Below are positions 36,122 through 44,199 of a DNA stretch of 64,000 nucleotides, piece by piece. Below the pieces are notes generated by a model. The model was not told the DNA's origin. It ran no database searches and saw only the letters and a program-made list of their open reading frames with translations. The first letter of the stretch is position 1, and every line of letters starts with the position of its first letter. Source of the stretch: Caprella mutica (lineage: Eukaryota > Arthropoda > Malacostraca > Amphipoda > Caprellidae); assembly GCA_947561585.1 (NCBI GenBank), contig CANNZV010003223.1, positions 77,522-141,521 on the forward strand. The letters run 5' to 3'. The translations under genes were made by a program, and so were the position numbers.

Positions 36122-37720
36122 TTAGTTTTTTTTGACCTGAAACTTGAAGGTCACGTTCGGTGGATTGGCAGCGTCTGTGGCGAGACTGAATGTGCCTGTG
36201 GGTGCGATGCGGATGTGCTTGGTTGAGGTGCTCGCCGTGTTGGAATACGTAGAACCGTTGTCTGAATACGTTACTGTGCCTGAGACGCAGCTGAGGCCGC
36301 TGCTGGGCGTGCCCTGCACTAGGTAGGTAGTTGATGAACCACAAGGGGTTCCAGACGAAAAACTGGGTGTGACCACCAGTTCCGTGCCGTTGGGTATTTC
36401 ATCCTTGAGAACAAGGGTGTCAGGATCATTGCTCAAGGGGCCAAAGGATTCGTTGGTCAGTGTCAGGGCGTATTCCAGAATGGAGTCGGGAATGGCCTTT
36501 GGATTCGTTGTGAGGTTGATTGGGTCGCTGACAACAGAGACGGTTTTTTTCAGAGAAAACTGCGGAGGGGCGTTGTTGATTAATTCGGCAATTTCGAAGC
36601 TTTGGCTGAATGCAATGACGCTGATGTTGTCTGAGGCGGTGTGAGTTCGTTCATTGTCCTGCCCTGTTAGAAGAGGGTAGCCGCCGCTGAAATTAGAGTC
36701 TTCATCAATCACTAAGCGGAATTGATTTTGATTGATTGTTCTCTGTCGCAGCCAACCTCCGTCACTCGTCGCTCTAGATGTTTTACTCGCAACTAGAAGC
36801 GGTGTGCTTGTAAATGGGTTGCTACCAAGGATGGTTGCGAAACTGTGCAATGTGGCCGAGTTGAGTTGGTCGTAACCACCGGTCGTGGGAGTGTCAAAAC
36901 TGGCCCATTTGATGTCGTTGTCATCTTTGTCTTTAAACGTTCCAGATCCTCTTTCCATGGCGACATACCCAATGGTTTCGGCGGTTGTGATGCTGCCGCC
37001 ATCGTTGTAGGCTTCGGAGCGATCGAGAGCGACTTGGAAATTATGCGTTGTGATGTTGCGAACCACGGGTGTAATCCATGGACGCGAGGGTGTTGTCGGT
37101 GGGGTTCCCTGTTCATTGTTTCTGGATTGTATGGTAACCACAACCGCAGGTGGTGAGTCAAAGGACTGAGGAAACGTGACAGTTGTCCATGAGGAACTGT
37201 CGATGGCCGATACGGTCGACATGACATCAACGGTTCTAGCTTCTACACGCGGCCCATTAGCCGATAACTTGTAACTACCAGGCTCAATGGCCAATGAGGT
37301 GCTGGTCATTGGCGCATGTAAGCCATCAAGATTGCTGGGTTCAATCGGAAGTACAGCGGCGCTGGTGTTGTTTATGGATGCAATTTGAAGCCCTGCGGGA
37401 TGCCCGCCATTGGTTGTTGGCAATAAAATCAAAATGGGTGGGTTATCAAACGCAGACGAAAACGTGATCTGGGTCGAGGGGTTGCTGGCGCTGGTTTGAT
37501 TGTATGTTTGCTTAGCAAGCAACAGTTGCGCCGCATGAAGTGGAGGCGACAGTAACATCATGAGTGCGATGGCGTGATGGAGTGCTCGAACGCGGTTTGA
37601 TCGCGTGGGGCGGCTGTTTGTCGACTCCCACTGCAGTCGCTGGACGATTATTCGTTTAAAGGGTGTCTTTGAAGAGGGGTTGCGCGGATTGTCGGGGGCT
37701 GTCATGTGTTTGTCTGTCAT
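36122..37720 (-). CDS. Secreted lectin-like/DUF11-like protein, paralogue 3
   Basis: A 532-aa paralogue. A 15-base tandem duplication (37701-37730) gives two ATG codons in frame, at 37720 and 37705. The first is 8 bases after GGAGAC and is preferred; the second corresponds to the start in copy 2. Signal peptide core is IALMMLLSPPL, cut after HAA. Modules match the other copies: ITFSSAFDNPPILILLP, VTFPQSFDSPPAVVVTIQSR, VASKTSRATSDGGWLRQ, and the DUF11-like LEYALTLTNESFGPLSNDP. It has the best promoter of the three. Exported beta-rich surface protein; ligand unknown. Confidence 0.75.
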   Translation of the reverse strand: MTDKHMTAPDNPRNPSSKTPFKRIIVQRLQWESTNSRPTRSNRVRALHHAIALMMLLSPPLHAAQLLLAKQTYNQTSASNPSTQITFSSAFDNPPILILLPTTNGGHPAGLQIASINNTSAAVLPIEPSNLDGLHAPMTSTSLAIEPGSYKLSANGPRVEARTVDVMSTVSAIDSSSWTTVTFPQSFDSPPAVVVTIQSRNNEQGTPPTTPSRPWITPVVRNITTHNFQVALDRSEAYNDGGSITTAETIGYVAMERGSGTFKDKDDNDIKWASFDTPTTGGYDQLNSATLHSFATILGSNPFTSTPLLVASKTSRATSDGGWLRQRTINQNQFRLVIDEDSNFSGGYPLLTGQDNERTHTASDNISVIAFSQSFEIAELINNAPPQFSLKKTVSVVSDPINLTTNPKAIPDSILEYALTLTNESFGPLSNDPDTLVLKDEIPNGTELVVTPSFSSGTPCGSSTTYLVQGTPSSGLSCVSGTVTYSDNGSTYSNTASTSTKHIRIAPTGTFSLATDAANPPNVTFKFQVKKN

Positions 37721-37770
37721 GTGTTTGTCTCCTTGCCAAAAGCTTGCCTGACGCAGATCCTTAGCAGGCA

Positions 37771-37799
37771 ATAATATAGGTGAGCCGACTCAGTGTCAA
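37771..37799 (-). promoter_or_regulatory. Strong sigma-70 promoter of paralogue 3
   Basis: Minus strand TTGACA (37799-37794), 17-base spacer, TATTAT (37776-37771): full -35 consensus and five of six -10 bases, about 50 bases upstream of the start. Confidence 0.7.
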
Positions 37800-37848
37800 A
37801 ACAGTCTTTCGTAGATGGAGTGTCCTGTATGATATGCGCACTTAATGG

Positions 37849-38030
37849 GGTCGCCCATGCGGTATGTTTGATCGGATTAAGGGGGCTGTTTACAGTGAAG
37901 CGGCTCGTAAGTATCTGTTTTATATATAAATATATCCGATTAGAATATACGATTGTATGTAATGGTGTATGCAATGCACGACGCGGGTGGTGTGCTGATG
38001 AACGATTACAATCGGTCATGGCGTCTGCAG
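37849..38030. repeat. Conserved intergenic block, copy 3
   Basis: Third copy of the block at 33649 (GGGGGCTGTTTACAGTGAAG, TGTATGTAATGGTGTATGCA). No glnN scar follows it, so it is the outer edge of the tandem array. The remaining bases to 38142 hold nothing recognised. Confidence 0.75.
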
Positions 38031-38142
38031 ACATTAGGGTTGGGCTGTAATCTACGGCTAGAGTGAATGTGCTTTGTGATGCGCACAATCTGTTGTGGAT
38101 TGTTTGGGTGATGGGTGCATCGAATGAAGTGAGCGCAATCCG

Positions 38143-39681
38143 TCAATTGGGGGTGTATTTGGCTGAAAACCTGATGTTGCCAACGGGTTGTGTTGTGTAA
38201 TTTCCAGGGTTGTCTGTGACCGGAACGGCGAGCTTGATACGGCCGGGCAAACGGAAGCGAACACGACGAGTTGTGGGGCTGTCTTCATAGCCGTCACCAT
38301 CGCTGTCTGTGGGTGTGTGCGTCCAATCGTTGCCGCTGGCAAATGCCGAAAAGTCTACGTGATCGGTGGTGCTATTCGGTCCAAGGTAATTGAATGTGTC
38401 GAAGTCGGACTGATGCGGAGCGACGCCGTCTATTAAGGTAATGATTTGATCTGTATCGCTGGTGCCAACGTACAATTGAAGTGAATTACTGATGTTGTCT
38501 GTAATGACGACGGTGTCTGTGTCTGGTGCGGACTCGTTCTCGTTGATGACGCTGATGGTGTAATCTAAAACGCTGCCAGGGATGGTTTTGGCATTGCTGG
38601 CCTTGCCGTTCACAGGGTCTGATTGGGTGGCCACGGTTTTTTGTAGTTTGAGGCTTGGAGTTGGGTTAGGGCTGAAGGCCCAAAACGCGACATTCTCAGT
38701 TGTATGCGCCCGGCTTGACAAGATAGTTTCATCAATGACGAGGACCATTTGTTGTGAGTCCAGTGGGTTTGTGCCATAGAATGCCGCCCAGCCACCATCG
38801 CTGCCGTTTGCACCGGCCATCGTGGCGGTGGCGAATGTGTATGAGGGATTGGAAGTGTCTAAAGAATAAGAGATCTGGGAACTATTTGTGGCACCTCTAA
38901 TGCTTCTGCTGCCTGTCTTAATCTGCACACTGCCAACGTTGGGGAGTGTGTAAGTATCTGCTTTGGATACGATGTAGGAGAGTGTTTCATCGGCGCCACT
39001 GGTTGTTGTGTGGCCACTCATTTTGCTGACGCAGAGGTTATTGGTTGTTGGTATAGCGCTTCTGGTATTACAATTGTTAGACCAAAAAGAAACGAAGTTT
39101 GAGTGTAAAGATGTGGCCGAGTAAGTGCTTTCCGTGGTGACTTGCCCTAAGACAGTTAAGTTGGTATTTGTTAAGCCGGTTATGGAAATGTTACTTGCTA
39201 TGTTGTGGCTTGGTGCAGACCAATCACTCTTTTTCTGAGTGTGTTCAGATGTAATGGACCCTGCTACATAAGGGATAGGGCTGGTGAAAGTGCCAGTTTC
39301 AGAGATGATGCAATAGACGGTTTTGGAGGTGGGTGATGTGCCTGAGTTTGGACTTTGAAGTCGAATCTCAAAGCCCGATGAGTTAATGTTTCGTATGCGC
39401 ACTTGGGCCGCTCTATGGCTTTTATCTGCGAGATTGTAAGTGCATACAATTACAGGGTTGATGTACGTGCTTTCATAGGTTTTCGCTGTTCCATAAGTGG
39501 TCTCGATGTCTGTGAATGTACGAAACTCCAATTGATTGGGGATCGCAACCTCGCTGAACGCATTGTGTGAGGTGAGGCATAGAAATATACAAGCGAGTAA
39601 CTGCAGGGCGTGGCGAAGGATGGGTGGGGTGTGTTTACTTCGAATGTCGCTGTGTGCGATTGCTTGACTCATAGTGTTCAT
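38143..39681 (-). CDS. Diverged secreted DUF11-like protein (fourth family member)
   Basis: A 512-aa exported protein with a signal peptide ending near SHNAFS (residue 43). It shares the layout of the three tandem paralogues but little sequence: beta modules with Cys pairs (TVYCIIS, NNCNTRSAI), then GGWAAFYG corresponding to their GGWLRL, and a DUF11-like region with LQKTVATQSDPVNGKASN and PGSVLDYTISVINENESAPD. An extra segment DSDGDGYEDSPTTRRVRFR contains a calcium-loop-like DxDGDG. It lacks the flanking repeat blocks, so it is an older relative rather than part of the recent triplication. Role unknown. Confidence 0.7.
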   Translation of the reverse strand: MNTMSQAIAHSDIRSKHTPPILRHALQLLACIFLCLTSHNAFSEVAIPNQLEFRTFTDIETTYGTAKTYESTYINPVIVCTYNLADKSHRAAQVRIRNINSSGFEIRLQSPNSGTSPTSKTVYCIISETGTFTSPIPYVAGSITSEHTQKKSDWSAPSHNIASNISITGLTNTNLTVLGQVTTESTYSATSLHSNFVSFWSNNCNTRSAIPTTNNLCVSKMSGHTTTSGADETLSYIVSKADTYTLPNVGSVQIKTGSRSIRGATNSSQISYSLDTSNPSYTFATATMAGANGSDGGWAAFYGTNPLDSQQMVLVIDETILSSRAHTTENVAFWAFSPNPTPSLKLQKTVATQSDPVNGKASNAKTIPGSVLDYTISVINENESAPDTDTVVITDNISNSLQLYVGTSDTDQIITLIDGVAPHQSDFDTFNYLGPNSTTDHVDFSAFASGNDWTHTPTDSDGDGYEDSPTTRRVRFRLPGRIKLAVPVTDNPGNYTTQPVGNIRFSAKYTPN

Positions 39682-39789
39682 CGTTTGGCTGTTTGGTGAA
39701 TTATTTAGGGTTGCACTCTACAACAGTCACAGTATGACAATAGCTTATACTAACGTATCTTGCGACGGTGTAAATGTAAAAATAGTGTG

Positions 39790-39963
39790 TTATTGAGCGG
39801 CTGACGGGGTGGATGGATGTGGCTGTTTGCTCTGGGCTATCTTGGTGTGCGCGCTAGGTTCAACCCCTTGTGACGTTGTGTTAAAGGTCAACGCGTCAAA
39901 GGAGTAGACGCTGGCGATAAAAAACACGAGCGCATGCAGCAAGTGTAATGCGACAAGTTTCAT
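39790..39963 (-). CDS. Possible small membrane or secreted protein
   Basis: A 57-aa frame from ATG 39963 (or 61 aa from 39975) starts with a hydrophobic segment MKLVALHLLHALVFFIASVY and continues with a polar Ser/Pro/Gln tail. No good ribosome site and no recognised family. A 14-base palindrome TTCTATTTATAGAA (39986-39999) lies just upstream. It may be real but evidence is slight. The rest of 39682-40123 contains only the thiI promoter. Confidence 0.3.
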   Translation of the reverse strand: MKLVALHLLHALVFFIASVYSFDALTFNTTSQGVEPSAHTKIAQSKQPHPSTPSAAQ

Positions 39964-40070
39964 GACTAAATCCATTTATTCATTATTCTATTTATAGAAC
40001 TCACGCTATCACTTGGCATGATAAAAGTACACTTTTTGCGCTGATAATGGCGTATATCGTTGGTCTCTAA

Positions 40071-40079
40071 TGGTATAAT
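40071..40079 (+). promoter_or_regulatory. Extended -10 promoter of thiI
   Basis: TGG-TATAAT is a perfect -10 box with the TGn extension, 44 bases before the thiI ATG. No -35 match is clear, as is usual for extended -10 promoters. Confidence 0.6.
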
Positions 40080-40123
40080 TCGTGCTTTCCTCGTTTATGT
40101 CTCCCACGAAAACAGTCTGAGTT

Positions 40124-41578
40124 ATGCGTTACATTGTTAAGTATTCCCCCGAAATTACGATGAAGAGTCGCCCGGTTCGCAAGCAGTTTTTGAAGCAGCT
40201 GCGCGACAATTTACGTGCGGTGTGCCGTCCAATTCATGACGGCATTCAGGTGCAGCGTGAATGGGATTTTTTAACCGTTGATACTCCAGATCTAGAGCCT
40301 GTGATGCGTGAGCGCTTGATAGATGCTCTGCAGTGTACCTCTGGGGTGTGTTTTTTCTTGGCGGTGGAAGGGTATGAGTTTGAGACCTTAGATGATGTCT
40401 TAGATCGAGCGCTGCCGTTATTTTCAGAGCGTTTAGCGGGCAAGACGTTTGTGGTGCGTTGCAAGCGCAGTGGCGAGCATGACTTCACGTCGCATCAAGT
40501 GGAGCAATACATTGGTGGGGGCTTGCTGCAAAAAACAGATGCCGCAGGGGTCAAGTTGAAAGGTGCGGACATCACCGTGAAGTTGGAGATTAAGCAGAAT
40601 ATTGTGTACCTCGTGCGACAACGGTTTGACGCCATTGGCGGTTATCCGATTGGCTCATTGGGGTCTGTGTTGTCGCTGATTTCCGGCGGATACGATTCGC
40701 CTGTCGCGTCGTATTTGACCATGCGCCGAGGGCTGACAACGCATTTTTGTTTCTTCAATATGGGTGGACGTGCTCATGAAGTGGGCGTGAAAGAAGTGGC
40801 GTTTCATTTGTGGTCACGGTATGGCGCCAATCACAGAGTGAATTTTTACACGGTGCCGTTTGAAGGGGTGATTGCGGAATTGATGCGCAGTGTGGATAAC
40901 TCGCACATGGGCGTGGTGTTAAAACGCATGATGGTGCGCGCGTCTGAGCGCGTTGCGGAAGAGTACAATTTAAAAGCCTTGGTGACGGGAGAAGCGATTG
41001 CTCAAGTGTCGAGCCAAACCTTGGTGAATTTATCGGTGATCGATCATGTCAGCGACACCTTGATCATGCGTCCGGTGGTGACGATGGATAAGAAAGACAT
41101 CATCGACATTGCCAAGCAAATTGGTACAGCCGTCTTTGCTGAACACATGCCTGAATACTGTGGTGTGATTTCCGTCAAACCGAAAACCCGTGCGCGACGT
41201 GAACGGGTTGAGTTCGAAGAAGAACGCTTTGATTTTTCGGTATTGGACGACGCCTTGGCGAACATTAACGTGGAGCGCATTGATGACATGTCGTTTGAAG
41301 CGGCGGTTGAGGTGGAAGAGTTTGCCTTTCCCGTGGGCGATTCAATCATCGTGGACATTCGCCATCCAGACGAGTGTGAGCGTCAGCCCTTAGTGTTGGC
41401 GCAAAATAATAAAATTCTGAGCATTCCGTTTTACAAGTTGAACGATGAGTTATCTCAATTTAAGGCATCCAATGTGTACAGTTTGTACTGTGATAAAGGT
41501 GTGATGAGCCGTTTGCATGCGTCGTTGTTGTACGAGCAAGGGCACACCAATGTGTCGGTGTTTCGACCGCATGCGTAG
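40124..41578 (+). CDS. thiI: tRNA 4-thiouridine synthase ThiI
   Basis: ThiI adenylates U8 of tRNA and transfers sulfur to give s4U, a near-UV sensor. The 484-aa protein has a ferredoxin-like and THUMP N-terminal half and the PP-loop motif SLISGGYDSPVA at about 186-197. The C-terminal rhodanese domain carries the persulfide Cys in SLYCDKGVMS (about 457), so the long enterobacterial form is present. A second conserved Cys of the AANH domain occurs in MPEYCGVIS. The next gene starts inside its last codons, so the importer genes downstream are probably translated from the same message. Confidence 0.95.
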   Translation: MRYIVKYSPEITMKSRPVRKQFLKQLRDNLRAVCRPIHDGIQVQREWDFLTVDTPDLEPVMRERLIDALQCTSGVCFFLAVEGYEFETLDDVLDRALPLFSERLAGKTFVVRCKRSGEHDFTSHQVEQYIGGGLLQKTDAAGVKLKGADITVKLEIKQNIVYLVRQRFDAIGGYPIGSLGSVLSLISGGYDSPVASYLTMRRGLTTHFCFFNMGGRAHEVGVKEVAFHLWSRYGANHRVNFYTVPFEGVIAELMRSVDNSHMGVVLKRMMVRASERVAEEYNLKALVTGEAIAQVSSQTLVNLSVIDHVSDTLIMRPVVTMDKKDIIDIAKQIGTAVFAEHMPEYCGVISVKPKTRARRERVEFEEERFDFSVLDDALANINVERIDDMSFEAAVEVEEFAFPVGDSIIVDIRHPDECERQPLVLAQNNKILSIPFYKLNDELSQFKASNVYSLYCDKGVMSRLHASLLYEQGHTNVSVFRPHA

Positions 41579-42413
41579 AGCCTGTGTTGCGCTGGTGTGG
41601 TGTGTGTTGAGCGCATCGTTTTATGCCAGTGAGCGTACGCAACCCCAGTTGCCGTTGTTTGCGTCGGTGAATTTATGCACGGATCAATTGTTACTTGAGT
41701 TGTTTCCCGTCAATCGCATTGAATCCCTGAGCTTTCTGTCCAAAGATCCACAGTACTCACCCAATTGGAAAAAAGCGCGTTTGGTGCCGAGCAATCACGC
41801 GCAGTTAGAAGAGCTGTTTTTGTTGCAATCATCGATCATTTTAACCAGTCAATTTTCACCTAAATTATTGTCGGACACATTGGGGTCCTTAAAGAAAACC
41901 GCTGTGCCGTTTGTCTACCCTGCGTCGTTGCGCGAGCTTCAAGTGGCGTTGACGGAGTTGGGCGGGGTGTTGGGCGTGCCAGACAAAGTGGCCTTGATGA
42001 ACGCCGCGCTAACGCACATTGATGAACCTGTTTTAATGGCCCCGAAGGAAGCGCGACTTCGGGTGCTGACCTTGGGGCCGGGTGGGTACACCAATGGCGC
42101 AGGCACCTTAGAACATGAATTGCTTGAGAAAGCGGGATTTGTGAATGTCGCCGTTGAAGCAGGCGTCAAACAATTTGCCGCGTTGTCGTTGGAGCACATC
42201 ATTGCGCTTCAACCCGACGTTATTTTACTCGGTGATCGGACCCGTAATCGGGCGTCGGCCAGCCAACGCTTGTTGAATCACCCTGCTTTACGCGCAGCGT
42301 TAACGCGCACAAAATTTGTCACCGACAGCGATGTGTATTCATCGTGTTCACCGCGCTCGATTGTGGCGCGGTTTCAATTCTTGAGGAAAACGTATGTCTC
42401 ACTTTCCTCCTAA
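41571..42413 (+). CDS. Periplasmic substrate-binding protein of a B12/haem/siderophore ABC importer
   Basis: A 280-aa BtuF/HemT-like cluster with a signal peptide (MRRACVALVWCVLSASFYAS). The ATG at 41571 overlaps the thiI stop. The mature protein begins ASVNLCTDQLLLELFP, with IESLSFLSKDPQYSP near it, and later LGPGGYTNGAGTLEHELLEKAGFVNVA and LQPDVILLGD, all typical of the family that binds cobalamin or haem-like ligands (TroA fold, long central helix). The ligand cannot be decided. It is followed by its permease (20-base overlap) and ATPase. Confidence 0.88.
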   Translation: MRRACVALVWCVLSASFYASERTQPQLPLFASVNLCTDQLLLELFPVNRIESLSFLSKDPQYSPNWKKARLVPSNHAQLEELFLLQSSIILTSQFSPKLLSDTLGSLKKTAVPFVYPASLRELQVALTELGGVLGVPDKVALMNAALTHIDEPVLMAPKEARLRVLTLGPGGYTNGAGTLEHELLEKAGFVNVAVEAGVKQFAALSLEHIIALQPDVILLGDRTRNRASASQRLLNHPALRAALTRTKFVTDSDVYSSCSPRSIVARFQFLRKTYVSLSS

Positions 42414-43416
42414 CTGGTTGGCGCGTCACTTGGTGCTCATCAGCGTCGTGTTGGTGTGTTTAGCGGCGTTGCTGGACGCGTCATTAGGCGCCACGCATAT
42501 TAATTGGTGGACCTTGCTGACGGAATTGGATGCCGAGGCTCGGCAGATTGCACAGCAGGTGTTTGTGCACATTCGTTTGCCGCGTGTCTTGCTGGTCGTA
42601 GCCGTTGGCTTCAGTTTGGCGATGTCGGGTGCGGCATTGCAGGGCTTGTTTCAAAACCCATTGGCCGACGCTGGGTTACTGGGTGTCAGCAGTGCGGCGT
42701 CGCTGGGTGCGGTGCTTGCGTTGTTTTATGGCTTGTACAGTGTGAATCCAGTGTTCGTACCGATCTGTGGTTTGCTGGGTGCGGCGTTGTCGGTGGTGAT
42801 GATGTTTGTTCTGGCAGGGCGCCAAGCGAGTAATTTGTCGTTGATTTTATCAGGCGTTGCCATCAGTTCGGTGATGTCCTCGCTCATTGCCTTGGCCTTG
42901 AATTTTTCGGATAACCCATACGCCATGAGTGAAATGATTTTTTGGTTGCTGGGTTCCTTAGACAACAAAAGTTTGATGGACGTGTACCTCAGTGTTCCGT
43001 TTATGGTGGTCGGATGTGTCTTGTTGTATGCCAGCCGTCATTATTTGGATGCGCTCAGTTTGGGCGAAGACACGGCGAGCACTTTGGGGTTTTCGACGAC
43101 CCGTTATCGCGCCATGATCATTTTAGGTGTGGGTCTGTCCGTGGGGGCTGCGGTGTCAATGAGTGGGAGTATCGGGTTTGTTGGATTGGTGGTACCGCAT
43201 CTACTGCGACCGATTGTCTCCAGTCGTCCGTCAAAATTGTTGATACCCAGTGGCTTGGTGGGCGCGTTGATGTTGCTGCTGGCCGATGCGTTGGTGCAAA
43301 CATTGGCGTCTCAGCAAGCCTCGAGCGTGCACCTTAAGTTGGGTGTGGTGACCTCTCTCATTGGTGGGCCATTCTTTTTGTGGCTGTTGTATCGTTTACG
43401 AACACAGGCGGTTTGA
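42394..43416 (+). CDS. FecCD-family ABC permease (B12/haem/siderophore import)
   Basis: A 340-aa inner-membrane permease with about ten hydrophobic helices. Family marks are RLPRVLLVVAVGFSLAMSGA, LQGLFQNPLADAGLLGVSSA and, near the end, GSIGFVGLVVPHLLRPIV, the coupling-helix region that contacts the ATPase. It overlaps the binding-protein gene by 20 bases and is followed by the ATPase after 3 bases, so the three form one importer like BtuFCD or HmuTUV. Confidence 0.93.
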   Translation: MSHFPPNWLARHLVLISVVLVCLAALLDASLGATHINWWTLLTELDAEARQIAQQVFVHIRLPRVLLVVAVGFSLAMSGAALQGLFQNPLADAGLLGVSSAASLGAVLALFYGLYSVNPVFVPICGLLGAALSVVMMFVLAGRQASNLSLILSGVAISSVMSSLIALALNFSDNPYAMSEMIFWLLGSLDNKSLMDVYLSVPFMVVGCVLLYASRHYLDALSLGEDTASTLGFSTTRYRAMIILGVGLSVGAAVSMSGSIGFVGLVVPHLLRPIVSSRPSKLLIPSGLVGALMLLLADALVQTLASQQASSVHLKLGVVTSLIGGPFFLWLLYRLRTQAV

Positions 43417-43419
43417 GAG

Positions 43420-44199
43420 ATGACATTGGTATTGTCTGTTCAGCACATCGGCGTCCAGTCTTCGGATTCGAATTCAGATGCAGTGTCGCGTTCTCTGTTA
43501 CAGGATGTGTCGTTTGACGTGGCGGCTGGACGAGTGCTCGGGATTGTTGGGCCAAATGGTGCCGGTAAAAGTACCTTGTTGAAGGTGTTGGCACGTTTGC
43601 TGCCCGTGAATGAAGGCCAGTGCCACCTGTTTAAGCAGCCGTTCACCGACTATTCTGCGCGTGAGTACGCGCATCATGTTGCGTATTTAGAACAATCGCC
43701 TCGCGTGGCATGGTCATTGTACGTGGAGCATGTGGTGGCTTTGGCGTTTCTAAACAAACCGTTCAGCACGACGCAAAAAACACAGTTTTTACAGGACGCG
43801 ATGACACGTGCAGATGTGTTGCATTTACGCCATCGGATGGTGAGCACCTTATCCGGTGGTGAGCGCATGCGTGTGATGTTGGCACGTTTGTATGCATCGC
43901 AAAGTCAGGTGCTGCTGTTGGATGAGCCGCTGGCGTCGCTTGATCCCTCACATCAAATACGATTAATGCGCAGTTTAAGAGCGTTTGTAAGCGAAGGTGG
44001 CACGGTGTGTATTGTGCTGCACGATTTAAATCACGCGTATGCGTTCTGCGATGATGTCCTGTTACTGCATGAAGGGCAGGTGGTGGCGCATGGTGCGCCA
44101 CGCGATGTATTGAGCGAGTCACGCATTCATGATGTGTACGCGGTCGATGCGAACATACACTACCCCGATGGAGGGCAACCATGGATTCAACTCAGTTAA
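43420..44199 (+). CDS. ABC importer ATPase (BtuD/HmuV/FecE type)
   Basis: A 259-aa ATPase for the importer. Walker A is GPNGAGKST (about 44-52), the signature is LSGGERMRV (about 144-152), Walker B is VLLLDEPLASLDPSH (about 165-179), and the switch His is in VLHDLNHAY. The last 19 bases overlap the start of roxA. Confidence 0.93.
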   Translation: MTLVLSVQHIGVQSSDSNSDAVSRSLLQDVSFDVAAGRVLGIVGPNGAGKSTLLKVLARLLPVNEGQCHLFKQPFTDYSAREYAHHVAYLEQSPRVAWSLYVEHVVALAFLNKPFSTTQKTQFLQDAMTRADVLHLRHRMVSTLSGGERMRVMLARLYASQSQVLLLDEPLASLDPSHQIRLMRSLRAFVSEGGTVCIVLHDLNHAYAFCDDVLLLHEGQVVAHGAPRDVLSESRIHDVYAVDANIHYPDGGQPWIQLS

